A stretch of DNA of 64,000 nt from Brachypterus glaber (GCA_958510825.1 OY294047.1:3472001-3536000), one strand, 5' to 3'; shown: positions 31,340 to 43,256, counted from the first letter of the stretch. Notes: generated by a model not told the origin, from the letters alone. Program-made: numbers and translations.

Positions 31340-31860
31340 ATTTTGCGACTCTTATTAGCTCATAATCACACGCATTTTGCGTGTTCTTATAGGTCCCTAA
31401 GAGGTCTGTACTTTTTGTTCTTTTGGGTTGGCAACAGACCTGGCCTATCGCTTGACGTTTTCCTTGCAAATGTCAATGTCGCTTTAAAGTTGAATTTTCT
31501 ACAAAATTTTGTGTTTAGGTTATTTTTACCATCTTAAAATTGTGGCTTGGTTAATTGCAGTAAAAAAAAAGAGAAGACTATAAATAAAATATATCAAAAT
31601 ATCATTTGTTCTTAGAATTTTAAGAAAACTGTAATGCCAATCCAAAACAAAAATCCCTAAATCAGTCATCAATTTAAATGCAAGTTTTTTTTTTATTTTA
31701 GAGCAAAATAGAAAAAATTGTATAAAGCACTCGTTTATTAACACGTTTTTAGCGCACTAGTACTTTAGAAAACTCGCAGCAAGCGGCTCGTTTTCTAAAC
31801 TTGTACTCGTGCGCTAAAAACGTATGTTATGAAACTAGTACTTTAACTAAAAAGTCCAAA
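31340..31860. mobile_element. Element P, copy 2 (opposite orientation to 4030-4635)
   Basis: Shares with copy 1 the blocks ATCACACGCATTTTGCGTGT, GCAAATGTCAATGTCG, AAAACAAAAATCCCTAAATC and the hairpin around GCAGCAAGCGGCTCGTTTTC. It lacks the 57-bp insert of copy 1. Confidence 0.75.
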
Positions 31861-31876
31861 CCATAACCATAATAAC

Positions 31877-32204
31877 CATAGATGTTTAAGCCCTGTGGGC
31901 GACGATCTTACAAACCTGAGGGCCTCTGGCCCGAGGGTTTGTATGTCGCCCGGGGCATATACATCTATTAATACCCGCGGTGTATAAAAACTTTTATGTC
32001 ATACTAGTTCGTTATTCCATCAAAAATATAAATATTTAAAAAAATCTGAAAATTCAATTTGATTTTAACACTATCATTGCTATGGAAATGCTGTATTAAT
32101 AAGTCAATCCAACTGTTTTTTGTTTCTTTTTTTATGCCGGCGCGGGCCACAATATGCACTTTATGTCCGTGCGGGCATACTATGTAGTTGGTACCTAAGC
32201 AATA
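31877..32204. repeat. Palindrome and flank
   Basis: ATAGATGTTTAAGCCCTGTG with GGGCGACGATCTTACAAACC pairs with GGTTTGTATGTCGCCCGGGG and CATATACATCTAT (31877-31970). The centre is GAGGGCCTCTGGCCCGAG. From 31971 to 32204 there is only AT-rich DNA and a GC word pair (GGCGCGGGCC, CGTGCGGGC). Confidence 0.7.
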
Positions 32205-32820
32205 ATAGTTATTTATGGTACTAGTGGGTAAAGTAAGATATTACCCATGAGAAAAAAAAGCAGGTTAATTTTCGAGAGGGCAATATCGGTTTACCAATGA
32301 GTGCCATACAAGGTTTTATCCAATAAATAGCTTAGGAATTCATATTTTTATTAAAAATTTGAATGACATTTACAAGAAAATAATTTGACAAGTGACAGTT
32401 GAGTGGGTAAAATAAATAATTATCCACTCAATAAAGTAAAAGCCACGCGGGGGTTATTATTGAGTTTATCTATTTTTTTAATTTAAAGTAGTTTATTGAC
32501 AACAAAAGTTATACAAAAGGCCATTGACCGAGGTCCTTCAGCCAGTATTCAATATAAATAGTAATAGTAACAGTATGACTGTAAATAACAAAAATAAACT
32601 TTATGAAAAAAAAAAAAATAAATAACTTATTGTTTTGCAGCAAAAAAAGAAAAAAAAATTGTACATATATGTAAAACATTTATTCGTTCAGATCTTGTAG
32701 TAGTTCCCATAAAGTCTTTTCTGGATATTTGGCTTTGGCAGGTCTGTTGTTGCGCTTTATACAGAATCGGTTTAAAATAAAGCTGGTAATTGTCTCATTA
32801 TCTGTATGTATTGGATAAAA
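32205..32820 (+). mobile_element. Element H, copy 2, split by a 296-bp insert
   Basis: The left part (32205-32474) ends GAGTTTATCTATTT and the right part resumes TTTAAAATAAAGCTGG at 32771, exactly where the intact copies are continuous. The insert, read on the minus strand, ends with AATAAA and then, 13 bases later, a short A run. Confidence 0.85.
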
Positions 32821-33401
32821 ACACAATAATGACATAGTTAAGTAATTTCTTGTGTCAATTCCAAAAATCCCAAGAACCTCGGGATTGAAAAAACCCTCAG
32901 CACATAATAAATTTACCTATATTCACTATTTTTATCGGAACCATCCTCAAACTTACTCCAATCGCTAAAATCAGACATGGTCCTTGCTGAAAGATCCTTG
33001 CAAATAGCAACTGATGAAACTCCTGAACTACTGCCTTTGTACGATGTATGAAGATGATTTTTCTTGTAAAACATGTCAAGATAAGATTTTGAACTATTCT
33101 GAACTACGGAGTTAATTTTTTTCATGGAATTTGACCTAAACTTATTATTGCTGTTATTATTTGTTAATAAATTTATTTCTGTTTTGCTGATATTCTTATT
33201 ATAAAAAGGGATAATGTCTGTTATTTCTTCATTGGATTCTGCCTTGAATATTTTATGATGTTTCGATTTTCGCCTTGAAAGGGATTTATTTTTTAGGTAG
33301 ATTTTAAAACTTGTAATAGTATCGTCTGATTTTTCGCTAGATTCATATTCATAATCAGAAAGTTCATCCAAAGAATCATAAAAATCTTCGTTTTCTTTCA
33401 T
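32680..33401 (-). CDS. Candidate two-exon gene for an acidic Ser-rich protein
   Basis: I do not recognise this protein. Exon 1 (32917-33401) starts MKENEDFYDSLDELSDYEYE and is open for 161 codons to a donor GTAAAT. It is acidic at first, then rich in Ser, Asn and Lys, and has a second acidic patch (DFSDWSKFEDGSDKNSEY). Exon 2 (32680-32782; acceptor ATTACCAG) fits the phase and gives SFILNRFCIKRNNRPAKAKY, then PEKTLWELLQDLNE and a stop: 195 residues in all. The acceptor and first four codons of exon 2 come from element H, and the rest from the insert within it. The phase match could be chance (one in three). Exon 1 alone could be a real gene with another 3' end. Confidence 0.45.
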
Positions 33402-34463
33402 AGGTTCAATTCGTTCAATTTCATATAATTAAGTGTAAATGTTTATCTTTTTTGGCAAGTAATGACACTGACGTGTATTAAAAAATAGAAAAAAAGTGTA
33501 ATTTTTAATTAATACAATTGTTTCATCTTGTGCACAAGATTCATTCCATGGAATGAATAAAAACATAAAAATACTACTTACTACTTATTTTATGTATATT
33601 CTGCAGTGTATAGAATTCCCCAGGAGATCAATTCTGCACGTAGATGTGATGTGATAAATTTCCGGAGAAATAATATCATATCACGCTTTTTTTACACATT
33701 TCAATATTTCGGTATTCACGGATTTAGTTCGTTGCCAAGAGTTTTTGCTAATCACAAAACTGACAGTTGTTGTTATAAATGCATTTAAATTGAAATGGAA
33801 CGAAAACGAGGAACGTTTATATTTTTTTTTTATAAAATTCGCCTCAGTAAGGCTATTAAATGAATTTGTCCATTGTAAAAAGTTGCGTGGAGGCTAGTAG
33901 TTTTGGTTTTCAGCGTCTTGGAGATCTTCTAAGACACTATGGCATCCAATACTTCATTTAAATCCATTTTTAATAAAAGTCTGACAACTTCTGTCGCAGT
34001 TAAGTGATAGGAACATACGTCTGGTCCTCGGTGATGTGGAAGTATCAGAATTCCGCTTTCACTGATTTTCGGTGAATTTAGGTGAAGTGATATGATATTA
34101 TCATATCACCTAAATGAGAATCGCTACCCTGTCGCACCCCCCACGAAACGACCTAGTCGGCAAAATTGTAGGTCAGTCTGCAAATGCCCTTTTCTTTTAG
34201 TCATCAACATTTTTTGCAGGGTAATTTTTTTTTTTGGGCAAGGGTTTTTATTATTCGTCCAAATTTTTTCTTACCTTCACACCCCCCACGTCAAAAACCT
34301 CGGATCGTCCCTGGCTGCACTGCCAGTGCATAAACTGCTACGAAAAATCGAGAGATATGAATGATAGGTCGACAGAGAAACTTTATACTCCTTATTTAAC
34401 CGCCTTCGCCAAAATTGTAAATTCAAAATATTTCAAAATATAACACAGGCCAACAGTACCATA
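33402..34463. other. Intergenic, no gene seen
   Basis: Immediately upstream of the acidic protein candidate. ATATGATATTATCATATCACC (about 34087-34107) and a similar word near 33670 form short palindromes. The small open frames here are not gene-like. Confidence 0.4.
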
Positions 34464-34523
34464 ATAATTATTTATGGTACTAGTGGGTAAAGTAAGATAT
34501 TGCCCATGAGAAAATTAACCTGC
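34464..34523 (+). mobile_element. Element H, copy 3, truncated
   Basis: Only the first 60 bp (TATTTATGGTACTAGTGGGT to AAATTAACCTG) remain; the copy is cut where the LINE 3' end begins. Confidence 0.75.
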
Positions 34524-34946
34524 CGAAGATCTAAGCACGCAGTACAGAAAAAGGTTTGCAGTGGATAATGCCGCACTAGCACTCGGACCTGTGGAGGCAC
34601 CGAAAGGGAGCAGCAAGGTAGCTGTCAGGTCTGTTGGCCGAGCTCACATTAGGGACTTTCAAGCAACCAGGATTTGTACTAAGGCTGCAAACGAAAACGA
34701 TTCTTAAGCAGTTTGGCGCCGGTCCAAGTGCACTGGCAGCCAATAAACCTAAGGATCAAGCCGCTCACAGCCAAAAAAACTGACAAAGGAGGTTCGGATT
34801 CCTCGCCAAACTGTAGGTCCCGGGTACAACAACAAAAATCCTCGTTAGAGTAGAAAAAATAGTAACACAGGGGTAGGCAAAAAGGACCAATATGGCCTAG
34901 TTGCCAGGCTTGACCTCCCCACCATTATTACTACTACTTGGTAAGT
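34515..34946 (+). pseudogene. 3' end of a LINE related to 41471-41890
   Basis: The last 60 bp match the other copy: GGCAAAAAGGACCAATATGG, CCTAGTTGCCAGGC and a TACTACTAC tail. Upstream is non-coding 3' UTR-like DNA of balanced base composition, unlike its AT-rich flanks. Confidence 0.6.
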
Positions 34947-36260
34947 TAAAAAAAATAGATGGTGCGGTGTGAGAAAAAGAGTGGATTGGGGGCGGACTTT
35001 AGACTTTCACTGTAGGTATATATTTTTTCTTTTTAAAAAGTCGCTAAAAATGAAGTGTGCAAACCGTTTGGTTAACATCATCATAGAGGAATTTCAGGGT
35101 TTCAAGTGGCAAATTGGTGAAAGTTTCTTATTTAAAATTTAATTAAACAATTACATAAACAAATAAATATTAGTTATTGTTTAAATGTGGGTAAAAACAA
35201 GCCGTGCAGATATGTAATTCCATTATATATTATTCACAGTAAATGGTATATTGCACTTCCCAAATAAGTACTTAAAAAAAATTTTTCAAAAAAAATAACA
35301 AAACATTACATTTAAAAAAAAAATATTAAGAAAAAAAAAATAAAAAAAAGTTTTCATAAAAAAACTTTTTTTTTACAATTGTTCAGTTTTTTTATAATTT
35401 TTTTTTGCGAAAAACGAAAAAAAAAATTTGATAGTAATAAATTTTCAATAAATAAAATTACAGATTCAATATGGTGACAAAAAATAATTAGTTATAATTT
35501 TTTCATAAAACATAGTTTCCGATTTTAACATTTTATTTTTACGGGAAAGCATTACTAAACTTTTTGTTTCTTTATTAATGAAAAATAAAATAGAGCCGTT
35601 TAAGTATTACGCAACGCACTTTTTGGTAAATTTTGACCCCCTCCGACCCCTTGGTAAATCACTGTAAAATTTTATATTTTTACCAGCTTTATGATAAATT
35701 TTTTTCACTGTGCGTGTGATTTTGAAACAAATTAGGGCTCAGGGAGGTCTTTTATTGTCAAACCTGTTTATATCGCTAAAAAAACCTTGAGAAAAACAGT
35801 CTGGTTAAGGGTATCAGACGATGTTGTGATATATTTATTTTGAAATGTGCAACGTTTACCCCAGACTCCACACCACTGGACATAAAAAAATACGTGTATT
35901 TTTTTTATAAAGCAAATGTATGTAGTAGTATTACATAAATAAATTTTTGGCTTTAGCTATCTAATTTATATAAAATTTTTAATGAAATATATCGAAAAAA
36001 AAAAACGAAAAAAGTGCCATATTTGGAGTTTGTGGCCCTGTAAAAAATTAACTAGGGTAGATTTTAAAAATTTGCAAGTTATGGCACGAATCATTTTTAT
36101 TTAGCAATATTTCCATAAAAAAAGTTTTTCTGAAACCTTTCGGATTTTTGTATTGACCTTGAATGTATACAAAAAACCCAATGTAGGCTATTTCTCAAGA
36201 ATTTTTTTTAGTATCATATTCGTTTTCAGCTTCCAAAAATACGTAGAAAAAATATAATTT
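34947..36260. other. Intergenic, dispersed repeats
   Basis: 35190-35420 repeats the family at 8025-8330 (CCATTATATATTATTCACAG). GTTTAAGTATTACGCAACGC at 35600 resembles one end of MITE family B. The rest is AT-rich with no gene. Confidence 0.45.
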
Positions 36261-37021
36261 AAACCATAGAAAAAATGTTATCTCTACAAAATATAAATTT
36301 ATTGTCTATTAAACAAACAATTACAGCGACAATTGTTTCGACTTTTTTAACATAAAGTCATTTTCAAGCTACAAATAATGAAAAATTAGGTTGAAAATGG
36401 TACAATTCCTTTTAGAAAAACTTACTTTTTAAATTTATAAACAAATTAACTTGAGTATACATTATTAGAAATGTCATACTAACCTTAACTATATTATTTT
36501 TATAAAATCTTAAAAATTTAAACAAAAAGAAAACTACAATAGGTTAAAATAAAATAAATTAATGAAATCTAAAATTTAAAATTGAATAAAAATCTGGGAC
36601 ATCTATCATAAACTAAACCAAACTATATTTCAAACAGACTAAATACCACTTGCACCAATGATGGTTTAACTTTAAACTTGGATTAAATTGACGGCCGACC
36701 AATCAGAACGCAGCATTTTTAACTTAAACTCGGTTTAGCTGAGATAATCCCAGACAAAAAGTTGGTGCAAGTGGCTCTAAAGAAATTATCTTTAAACTGC
36801 AAAAAAGTAGTTAAACATAAAAAAAAATGTATACTCAAGTTAATAAATTTAAAAAGTAAGTTTTTCTAAAAGGAATTGTACCATTTTCAACCTAATTTTT
36901 CATTATTTGTAGCTTGAAAATGACTTTATGTTAAAAAAGTCGAAACAATTGTCGCTGTAATGTTTGTTTAATAGACAATAAATTTATATTTTGGAGAGAT
37001 AACATTTTTTCTATGGTTTAT
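36261..37021. mobile_element. Foldback element containing MITE A copy
   Basis: Left arm about 36261-36462 and right arm about 36826-37021 are almost exact inverses (AAACCATAGAAAAAATGTTA, CGACAATTGTTTCGACTTTT, GGTACAATTCCTTTTAGAAA). The 365-bp loop holds a degenerate MITE A copy at 36646-36780, which must have inserted after the foldback arose. Confidence 0.85.
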
Positions 37022-38649
37022 TTAAATCAACTTCAATATGAGTAAGGATCAAGAATTTCTTAATTTAAAATATAATTTGGTTTATAAAAAACTGACTTTA
37101 TTTTTTTTGTGGTCCTGTGTTATCGACCAGGTTTCGCGGCATAACGTAATGCAGTTCGACTGCGGATCAGTGCCGGGAAGGGTGTGCCAGGTCAGGGGTT
37201 GTGCTAGGTTAGGATAATTTCCATGGTGTCTACTGAAATAACATTAGCCTGTAAAATTCGAGTTTTTTTCTACGTAATAAATAAAACTGGGTGATTTTAA
37301 CTTATCTTGTTCTGTAAAATTGAAAATTTTCATTCAGGTTTTTACTCTTGAGTAAGGTTAATTAAATTAATCTAAAAAAGTTATGTTTACAAGGAAATAT
37401 TACAACACTGCAATAACATGTAATTACACTAGGCAACAAATTGCAACTTTTTTTTACCTCGGTCGGAAAGTAAATTTTTTCCTACTAACTCGAGGGCGTA
37501 GAATTCGAATTTGACCTTAGAAAATTTCCAGCAAGTCACAATTTTGAGATATAAGTCCAGGAAATAACGACGTTTTTTTTTAAATCTTAAAAAAAAGAGT
37601 AGGATTTTGAAAGGTTTGGGGGTAAATTAAAAAAAAATACGAGAAATTCAAAAATCTATATGCGAAGGACCTGCTGTCACAGTAAGTACACTAAAAAAAA
37701 ATTAAAAGCTTAAAATTAAAGTGCAGAGTTTGCTTAATTGTTCATTTGTGGTATATTGTGTATTCTTCGTTCATGGGCAAAACTATCAAATTTGTATTAA
37801 AATTTTATTAGACCTAATTCGTAGATTATAAAATTCTCTACAAAAATAATTATACAAATATTTTTTAATTTTGCTTAGTAAATAGTAGTAAATAAATAAA
37901 AAAGCAATAAAATTAAAGCGTGTAAACTTTTTTCCCGAGCGCAAAAATTATATTTTTCTTATTAATTTAAAGGCGCAGAATACGAATTTAACCTTAAAAA
38001 AATCCAGCAATATGCCAATTTAAAAATAATTTATAAAAAACAATATTGCTTACTCTTTTTAGTTTTTTAATGATTTTCATTAAATATTCACTTCATTACA
38101 TAAGGACCGTATTATTTTTGACCCCCTAGTGATGCTTTTTGGCGTTTTTTAGCATGAGTACGTGACACTATGCTTGTCACCTTATGTATCCCTCTCTGCA
38201 CCACCACTTCTACTTAGTCGTGTCACAGGATAATTTTTTTTTTAATATTTTTTTTCCCTAGTATCCCAACATATTCTACCTATGAATTTAAAGTTTCCAT
38301 AATCTAAGTTGGGTATTTTTTAATTAATATTGAGTCGCTGAATTCAAACTTCTCCTCAGAATATTTTTATCTCCCATGATTTTAGAACAAAAAAGGGCTA
38401 AAATAATGATTTTTTACCAATTTTGTCTCATTTTTCTCAGAAATCTGAGGTAGTAGCAACATTCTGAGACCATATTCGGTCCCAGCGACCCAAAATTAGT
38501 TAAGTAACATATGACTGCAACCAGGGCAGATAACCCTGTTGCCTAGTGTTATCTTTAAACTCGACTACTTAACTTAACTTAAAATAACCCTAATTTAAGG
38601 TGTTTTTCACCAATATATAAATTTTATATTCGGGTCATATTTTTGTGTA
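37022..38649. other. Intergenic, no gene seen
   Basis: About 1.6 kb with no recognisable exon. The GC-richer patch at 37125-37215 (TTCGCGGCATAACGTAATGC) has no tRNA or protein signature that I can identify. Two related blocks, near 37440-37620 and 37930-38060, share ACCTTAGAAAATTTCCAGCA-like sequence and may be a diverged duplication. Confidence 0.4.
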
Positions 38650-39523
38650 CAGTTGGACCCACAAAAACGCAAGATTTAAATATGCTAAAATGTCAATTTT
38701 ACTAATTATTTTATAGTTTAAGTAAGATTTTAAGAAATAGGTTAGGTTAATTTGACAATTAATTGTCAGTTTTCTCAAAGTTTATTACAGAAAATGCATG
38801 CGAATAATGTCGAATATTAAAAAAATAATAAGAATAAATAATAAACCGAAAAACCATTTAGAATATTTAATCAAATCAAAAATTAAAACACAATATTTAG
38901 TAAATCTTATGAAAAAATAAAAATTTGAACTCTACTAACCAAACATACTTTAATTTATGAAAATTATGATTTTCGTTTAAAAAAAGTTTTTCCGGAGATT
39001 TTTTTTCGCTTTTTTAATCTTTGAACTACCGATGCGGCGACGGGCGATGGTTTTTGACCCAGGAAAATTTGTATTGTTTATAGCATGCGCCGCTTCTTGT
39101 AAATGGTATTTTCTCAAATAATTAAGTAAATTTTCATCCTGTATTTCATTTGATATCTTCTTTCTTTCCGAGTCTGCACGCCCTTTCCTCCCCCATCTAT
39201 TTTTTCTTCAATCTTAACCATTATTCTTTTTTCTATGATCTTAACACAACTCTCCGAAACACTAAATAACCTTGCAACAATTAAAGGTCTCTATAGCTAT
39301 AATCTCTAGAGATTACTAGCCACAATCACTTTCGTACATCCTGCTTCCAATATACTAATAGTTTGAGATTTCTTAACATTTCTTAACGCATTTCTAATTA
39401 CTTTGTAATTATTATATGTAATTTTGACAAATATTGTCAACATGACAACGGCTTTGTTTGTATTGTAATTATTGAATTTACGCAACTAAATTTTCAATCT
39501 TGTTTTTTTTTCGGATCCAACTG
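38650..39523 (-). mobile_element. Deleted Tc1/mariner element, copy 1
   Basis: Ends CAGTTGGACCCACAAAAACG and, inverted, CAGTTGGATCCGAAAAAAAA are each next to TA (38648-38649 and 39524-39525). Its 5' half encodes the remnant described next; the catalytic half of the transposase is absent. Copy 2 starts at 63362 and runs off the window; copy 3 starts at 43201 and runs into the N gap. Confidence 0.85.
38977..39207 (-). pseudogene. N-terminal remnant of Tc1/mariner transposase
   Basis: Minus-strand codons read RKNRWGRKGRADSERKKISN, then LLNYLRKYHLQEAAHAINNT, then NFPGSKTIARRRIGSSKIKK and a stop after KKNLRKNFF. The helix-turn-helix spacing and the TARRR-like recognition helix are those of Tc1/mariner DNA-binding domains. 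No DDE catalytic domain follows. Confidence 0.65.
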
Positions 39524-39760
39524 TACAAGCGCCTTCGCCAAAATTGCAAAAATATAACGATTTTCTTGTTCTTTTACACTACTCTACACTAAAAAAAAAA
39601 ATGCCGAAACCATTTTAGTTGATTCTAGACCTATTTGCTATGCTATTTACGAAACCTTGCTTCGTTTTTCTCGATCAGTTCATTTTTTTGACATATAGCG
39701 CACAATCATTTTTTGCCTACTACGTAGAAAAACAAATTATTTAGACAAATAAAAAAAAAC

Positions 39761-40098
39761 TTTTATCCAATACATACAGATAATAAGACAATTACCAGCT
39801 TTATTTTAAATAGATAAACTCAATAATAACCCCCGCGTGGCTTTTACTTTATTGAGTGGATAATTATTTATTTTACCCACTCAACTGTCACTTGTCAAAT
39901 TATTATCTTGTAAATGTCATTAAAATTTTTAATAAAAATATGAATTTCTAAGCTATTTATTGGATAAAACCTTGTAAGGCACTCATGGATAAACCGATAT
40001 TGCCCTCTCGAAAATTAACCTGCTTGGCTGACGCGTCGCAGGATAATTTTCTCATGGGCAATATCTTACTTTACTCACTAGTACCATAAATAACTATT
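39761..40098 (-). mobile_element. Element H, copy 4, full length
   Basis: Reverse orientation, TTTATCCAATACATACAG to CCATAAATAACTATT. It keeps the inner hairpin CGAAAATTAACCTGCTTGGC...ATAATTTTCTCATGGGCAAT. It lies 235 bp beyond the Tc1/mariner copy. Confidence 0.85.
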
Positions 40099-40179
40099 TT
40101 TTTTAGAGCAGAATAATGAATCAGACGCCTTAACCCTTTCGGTACTTCCCCCCTAACTTACATAATGTTAAAAACTACT

Positions 40180-40330
40180 AAGTGCCTATTCACAGGCTCG
40201 CATAAGAACGTAATACATAACAATGCGATGCCGTGATTGGCTTGAAGTGCCGCCATGTATCTTGTAAGCCAATCACGGCATTGCATTCTTATGTTTTGTG
40301 TTCTTATGCAAGCTTCTGGATATGCCTTAA
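40180..40330. mobile_element. Palindromic MITE family C, copy 1
   Basis: Inverted arms share GCATAAGAAC and CAATGCGATGCCGTGATTGG, with AAGCCAATCACGGCATTGCA in the other arm. It ends GGATATGCCTTAA. A second copy is at 51351-51496. TAA flanks suggest a short target duplication. Confidence 0.8.
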
Positions 40331-40580
40331 TCTTTAATAATATGTATACATAAGATTTTTCCATAATAGAACTAGAATATTACGATGATAATTTGGAAAT
40401 ATCTCAGCGTTTATGTAGGCTAGTGTAATTTTATGTTTAAAAATAAATAATTTATAATTAATTTTATATTATTGGTGTGTTTTTTTATTTATTTAAAGGT
40501 TGGATTCGAGCTGGATTTGGTTAATTTATAATGATGGAAATCACATAGCAGGTAAATATTAGATAAATATTTCGTAGTAT

Positions 40581-41320
40581 CCCAGATAGCACAAAGTGAT
40601 ACTACAAACGTCCAATGGATGTATGTTCATGGACGGCTGTATGTCCATAGGATGCCCATTATTTCTCAATGGACGTCCCATGGACATCCGTTCAGAGTCC
40701 AGATAACACAACTGTGGACATCCATAAGGTGTCCGTTCAAACCATCCATCCAGCATCCATACGACTTGCTTTTTCTCTTACTTAACTGGTTTTTGCTACT
40801 GTGAAAAACTTTTATTTAACTTGCGATGTTTGTTGTTGTTTGTTTGTTTGTTTGTTTAGGGCAAATCTGCCAACAACGGATTTTTCAACCACTTAGAATA
40901 TACCTAGTAAGCTAAAATTTGATACATATGCTCCTCTGACAATACAATTTTATATAAAAATTACCTCCCACCCCTAAAATTTAAAAAATCCATTTATTAC
41001 CCACGAGATAATTTAAAACTAAATTAGATTACATACTCATCCAGTGATAATCAAATTTTAAAATAAATTTTACATCCCCCCTTACCTTTCCATCAGCCCC
41101 CATACGCGTATAAGGCTAAGTTTACCTCTCTCTGTTTCACCCACTTGGAATAAACGTAGAGAGCTGAAATTATGGGCGTAAAATGGACACTGAATGGACG
41201 TCCACTAATAGTCGTACAAAGGATGTAAATATATGGACGTACACAGTACATCCATTATTAGTCCGTGGACCAATGTACTTAAAGGGGATCTAAAATGGAC
41301 TTTGGACGACTATACGGGAT
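40581..41320. repeat. Two clusters of ATGGACGTCC words
   Basis: 40581-40770 begins CCCAGATAGCAC and is packed with GGACGTCCCATGGACATCC-type words in both orientations. 41180-41320 has GAATGGACGTCCACTAATAG, ATGGACGTACACAGTACATC and more. Between them, 40800-41165 is AT-rich with a (GTTT)n run and no gene. Probably the decayed halves of one or two terminal-repeat elements. Confidence 0.55.
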
Positions 41321-41470
41321 ATGACCAGTCCCCGGAAGAAATAGGACAAATGAAATAAATTAAGAGTAAAAAAAAAATTTTAAGAACAAGCTTTTATTTA
41401 AGTGCACTAAAAAGAAGAAAATTAACTTTCAAGTAAATCAAACGCATAGGCAAAGGAATTCCTGACCAGG

Positions 41471-41890
41471 CCAAGCAAAGCTAGGTCGGTCTGGCTACTA
41501 GGAAGGGGCCGAGCAACCATAAGCCTCCTTACAGGGGTCTTTACGGGCCACTGTGGGCTTATGCGACACCTAAGCCTCATGCGGACGGTAAACGATCCGA
41601 CCTGCCCTGGGTGTGGGATGGACGAGGAAACGCCCTACCACTTCATAGGGGAGTGTGAGGCTCTGGGCAGGCTCAGACAAGACGTCTTCGGAGTGGTAAC
41701 ACTAGCGAAGGAAGAGATGAGCCTCCTAGCCTGGTCAGATGTTATGAACTTCATCAGAAGGTCTGGCAGATTCAGGAAGAGGGAGGATAGGCAGCAGGTT
41801 GGGTAGGTAATCTTGGGGCAGACAAAAAGGGCCATTGGGCCTACTTGTCAGGCGTCGGAGCCTACCCACCTTTTACTACTACTACTACTA
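41471..41890 (+). pseudogene. 3' end of a non-LTR retrotransposon with CCHC-like tail
   Basis: The frame to the stop at 41804-41806 includes LLTGVFTGHCGLMRHLSLMR, then DPTCPGCGMDEETPYHFIGE and CEALGRLRQDVFG: the C-terminal C-x2-C...H-x3-4-C segment seen in several insect non-LTR clades. A short 3' UTR (CAAAAAGGGCCATTGGGCCT) and a (TAC)n tail follow. The base composition is much richer in GC than the flanks, marking a recent arrival. 5'-truncated. Confidence 0.75.
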
Positions 41891-43124
41891 CTAAATCAAA
41901 CGCATCATTTTGTTACATTATACAATTTTTTACGATATAATTTTTTTTTACGAATCGATTAGGCATGCCCCTAGGAACATTCGAAATGGAAACGGAACGT
42001 CGAAAAAAAATTTAAAAAGCTAAAAATCTATAGTGTGTTTAATTTGGGAAAAGAGAAAGCAATGGAGATTTCTCCATTTAGAATAGACAGGGACAAAAGT
42101 TCTACCCAAAAAGGATAGAAGTAATATCACCAACATAAAGAAAAAAAATCTTCTAGGTTTTATGTTGGCTGCACTGTCAGTAACTCCATTTTCTTTAGCC
42201 ACTGTCATTGTGTGAGCTGCGTTTGATATTGTTTTGATTTCAGTTTTTTGTGTGTTTTAGTAAATATTGTGTTTTTATTGCCTATTATAGTACTTTTACG
42301 AGTTTTGATATTTAAATATTGTTTACCAAAGGTAAGTTCTTTCTTTATACCTTAGATTTAAAGCCTAGGCGAAATTCGTTTGGACTTTTGCAAACCTTGT
42401 AAAAACATCTTGGCATTTTGGTAGCTATAACAGAAATAACGCTCGCCATAAAATTAATTTCTTGAAATGTAGAAACTGGTAACGATAATAAAATTTATAA
42501 TAATAATATATAGTTAATAATAAATATGATAAACAATTAAATAAATTCATATTTACCTTTTCATATTTGAGGTTATGTTTTGTAAATAAATAAACAGATT
42601 AAGCAACCAACCTAAGAACAATTAATAGGATTTATATTTCATTTTTTATTTTACTATTATATCATCAGTTTTATTTCTTAGCAAAAAATATTCATTTCTT
42701 TAGCTTTATTTACAAAAATCAACGGTAATTGTTGATAAAAATTGAAAAAAAAGCATTATTTATTTTAATTTATTTAAGTTGGTATTGGCGTGCCATGCAC
42801 AAATGAGATAGAGATAGGGTAGACGTCTTCTGTTTCATAATTCTAGTTGTACAGAGCTCTATTATATTTCATTCTGAAATAAATTTTTGACTCAGTCTAA
42901 TGTTTAACGACACTTGTTATACCAAACAAGAATGAAACGACTTTCTCTGGTGACCCGGGATGGTACCTTTTATAAGTGTTACAAGTTTAGTGAAAAAACC
43001 TCTACGGTCAAGTTCAATAAAAATCTTGAATGCCAAAATCTATCTGATACTTAAATATAATTATATTCCCATGTCATAAAATCATGATTGGCAATTTTAT
43101 GTAAAGTGAAATTTTCAAACTGGG
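41891..43124. other. Intergenic, no gene seen
   Basis: AT-rich DNA. No repeat family from elsewhere and no exon that I can support. Confidence 0.4.
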
Positions 43125-43256
43125 CAATTCCAGGACAGACAAACTCGTCCATTTCCCTCAATTCTTTATTTATGAGTAATATTTTGAATACATAAAGGTA
43201 CAGTTGGATCCGAAAAAAAAACAAGATAGAAAATATAGTTGTGTAAAAAGTCCAAA
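43125..43256. mobile_element. One arm of foldback (29498 type) next to Tc1/mariner copy 3
   Basis: ATTTCCCTCAATTCTTTATT and GAGTAATATTTTG match the foldback at 29498-30503. From 43201, CAGTTGGATCCGAAAAAAAA is the terminus of the Tc1/mariner element, preceded by TA. Confidence 0.75.

Noticed and set aside
37125..37215. Possible tRNA or tRNA-derived SINE head
   Set aside because: GCAGTTCGACTGC resembles a T-loop, but no matching acceptor stem, D-loop or anticodon arm could be drawn.
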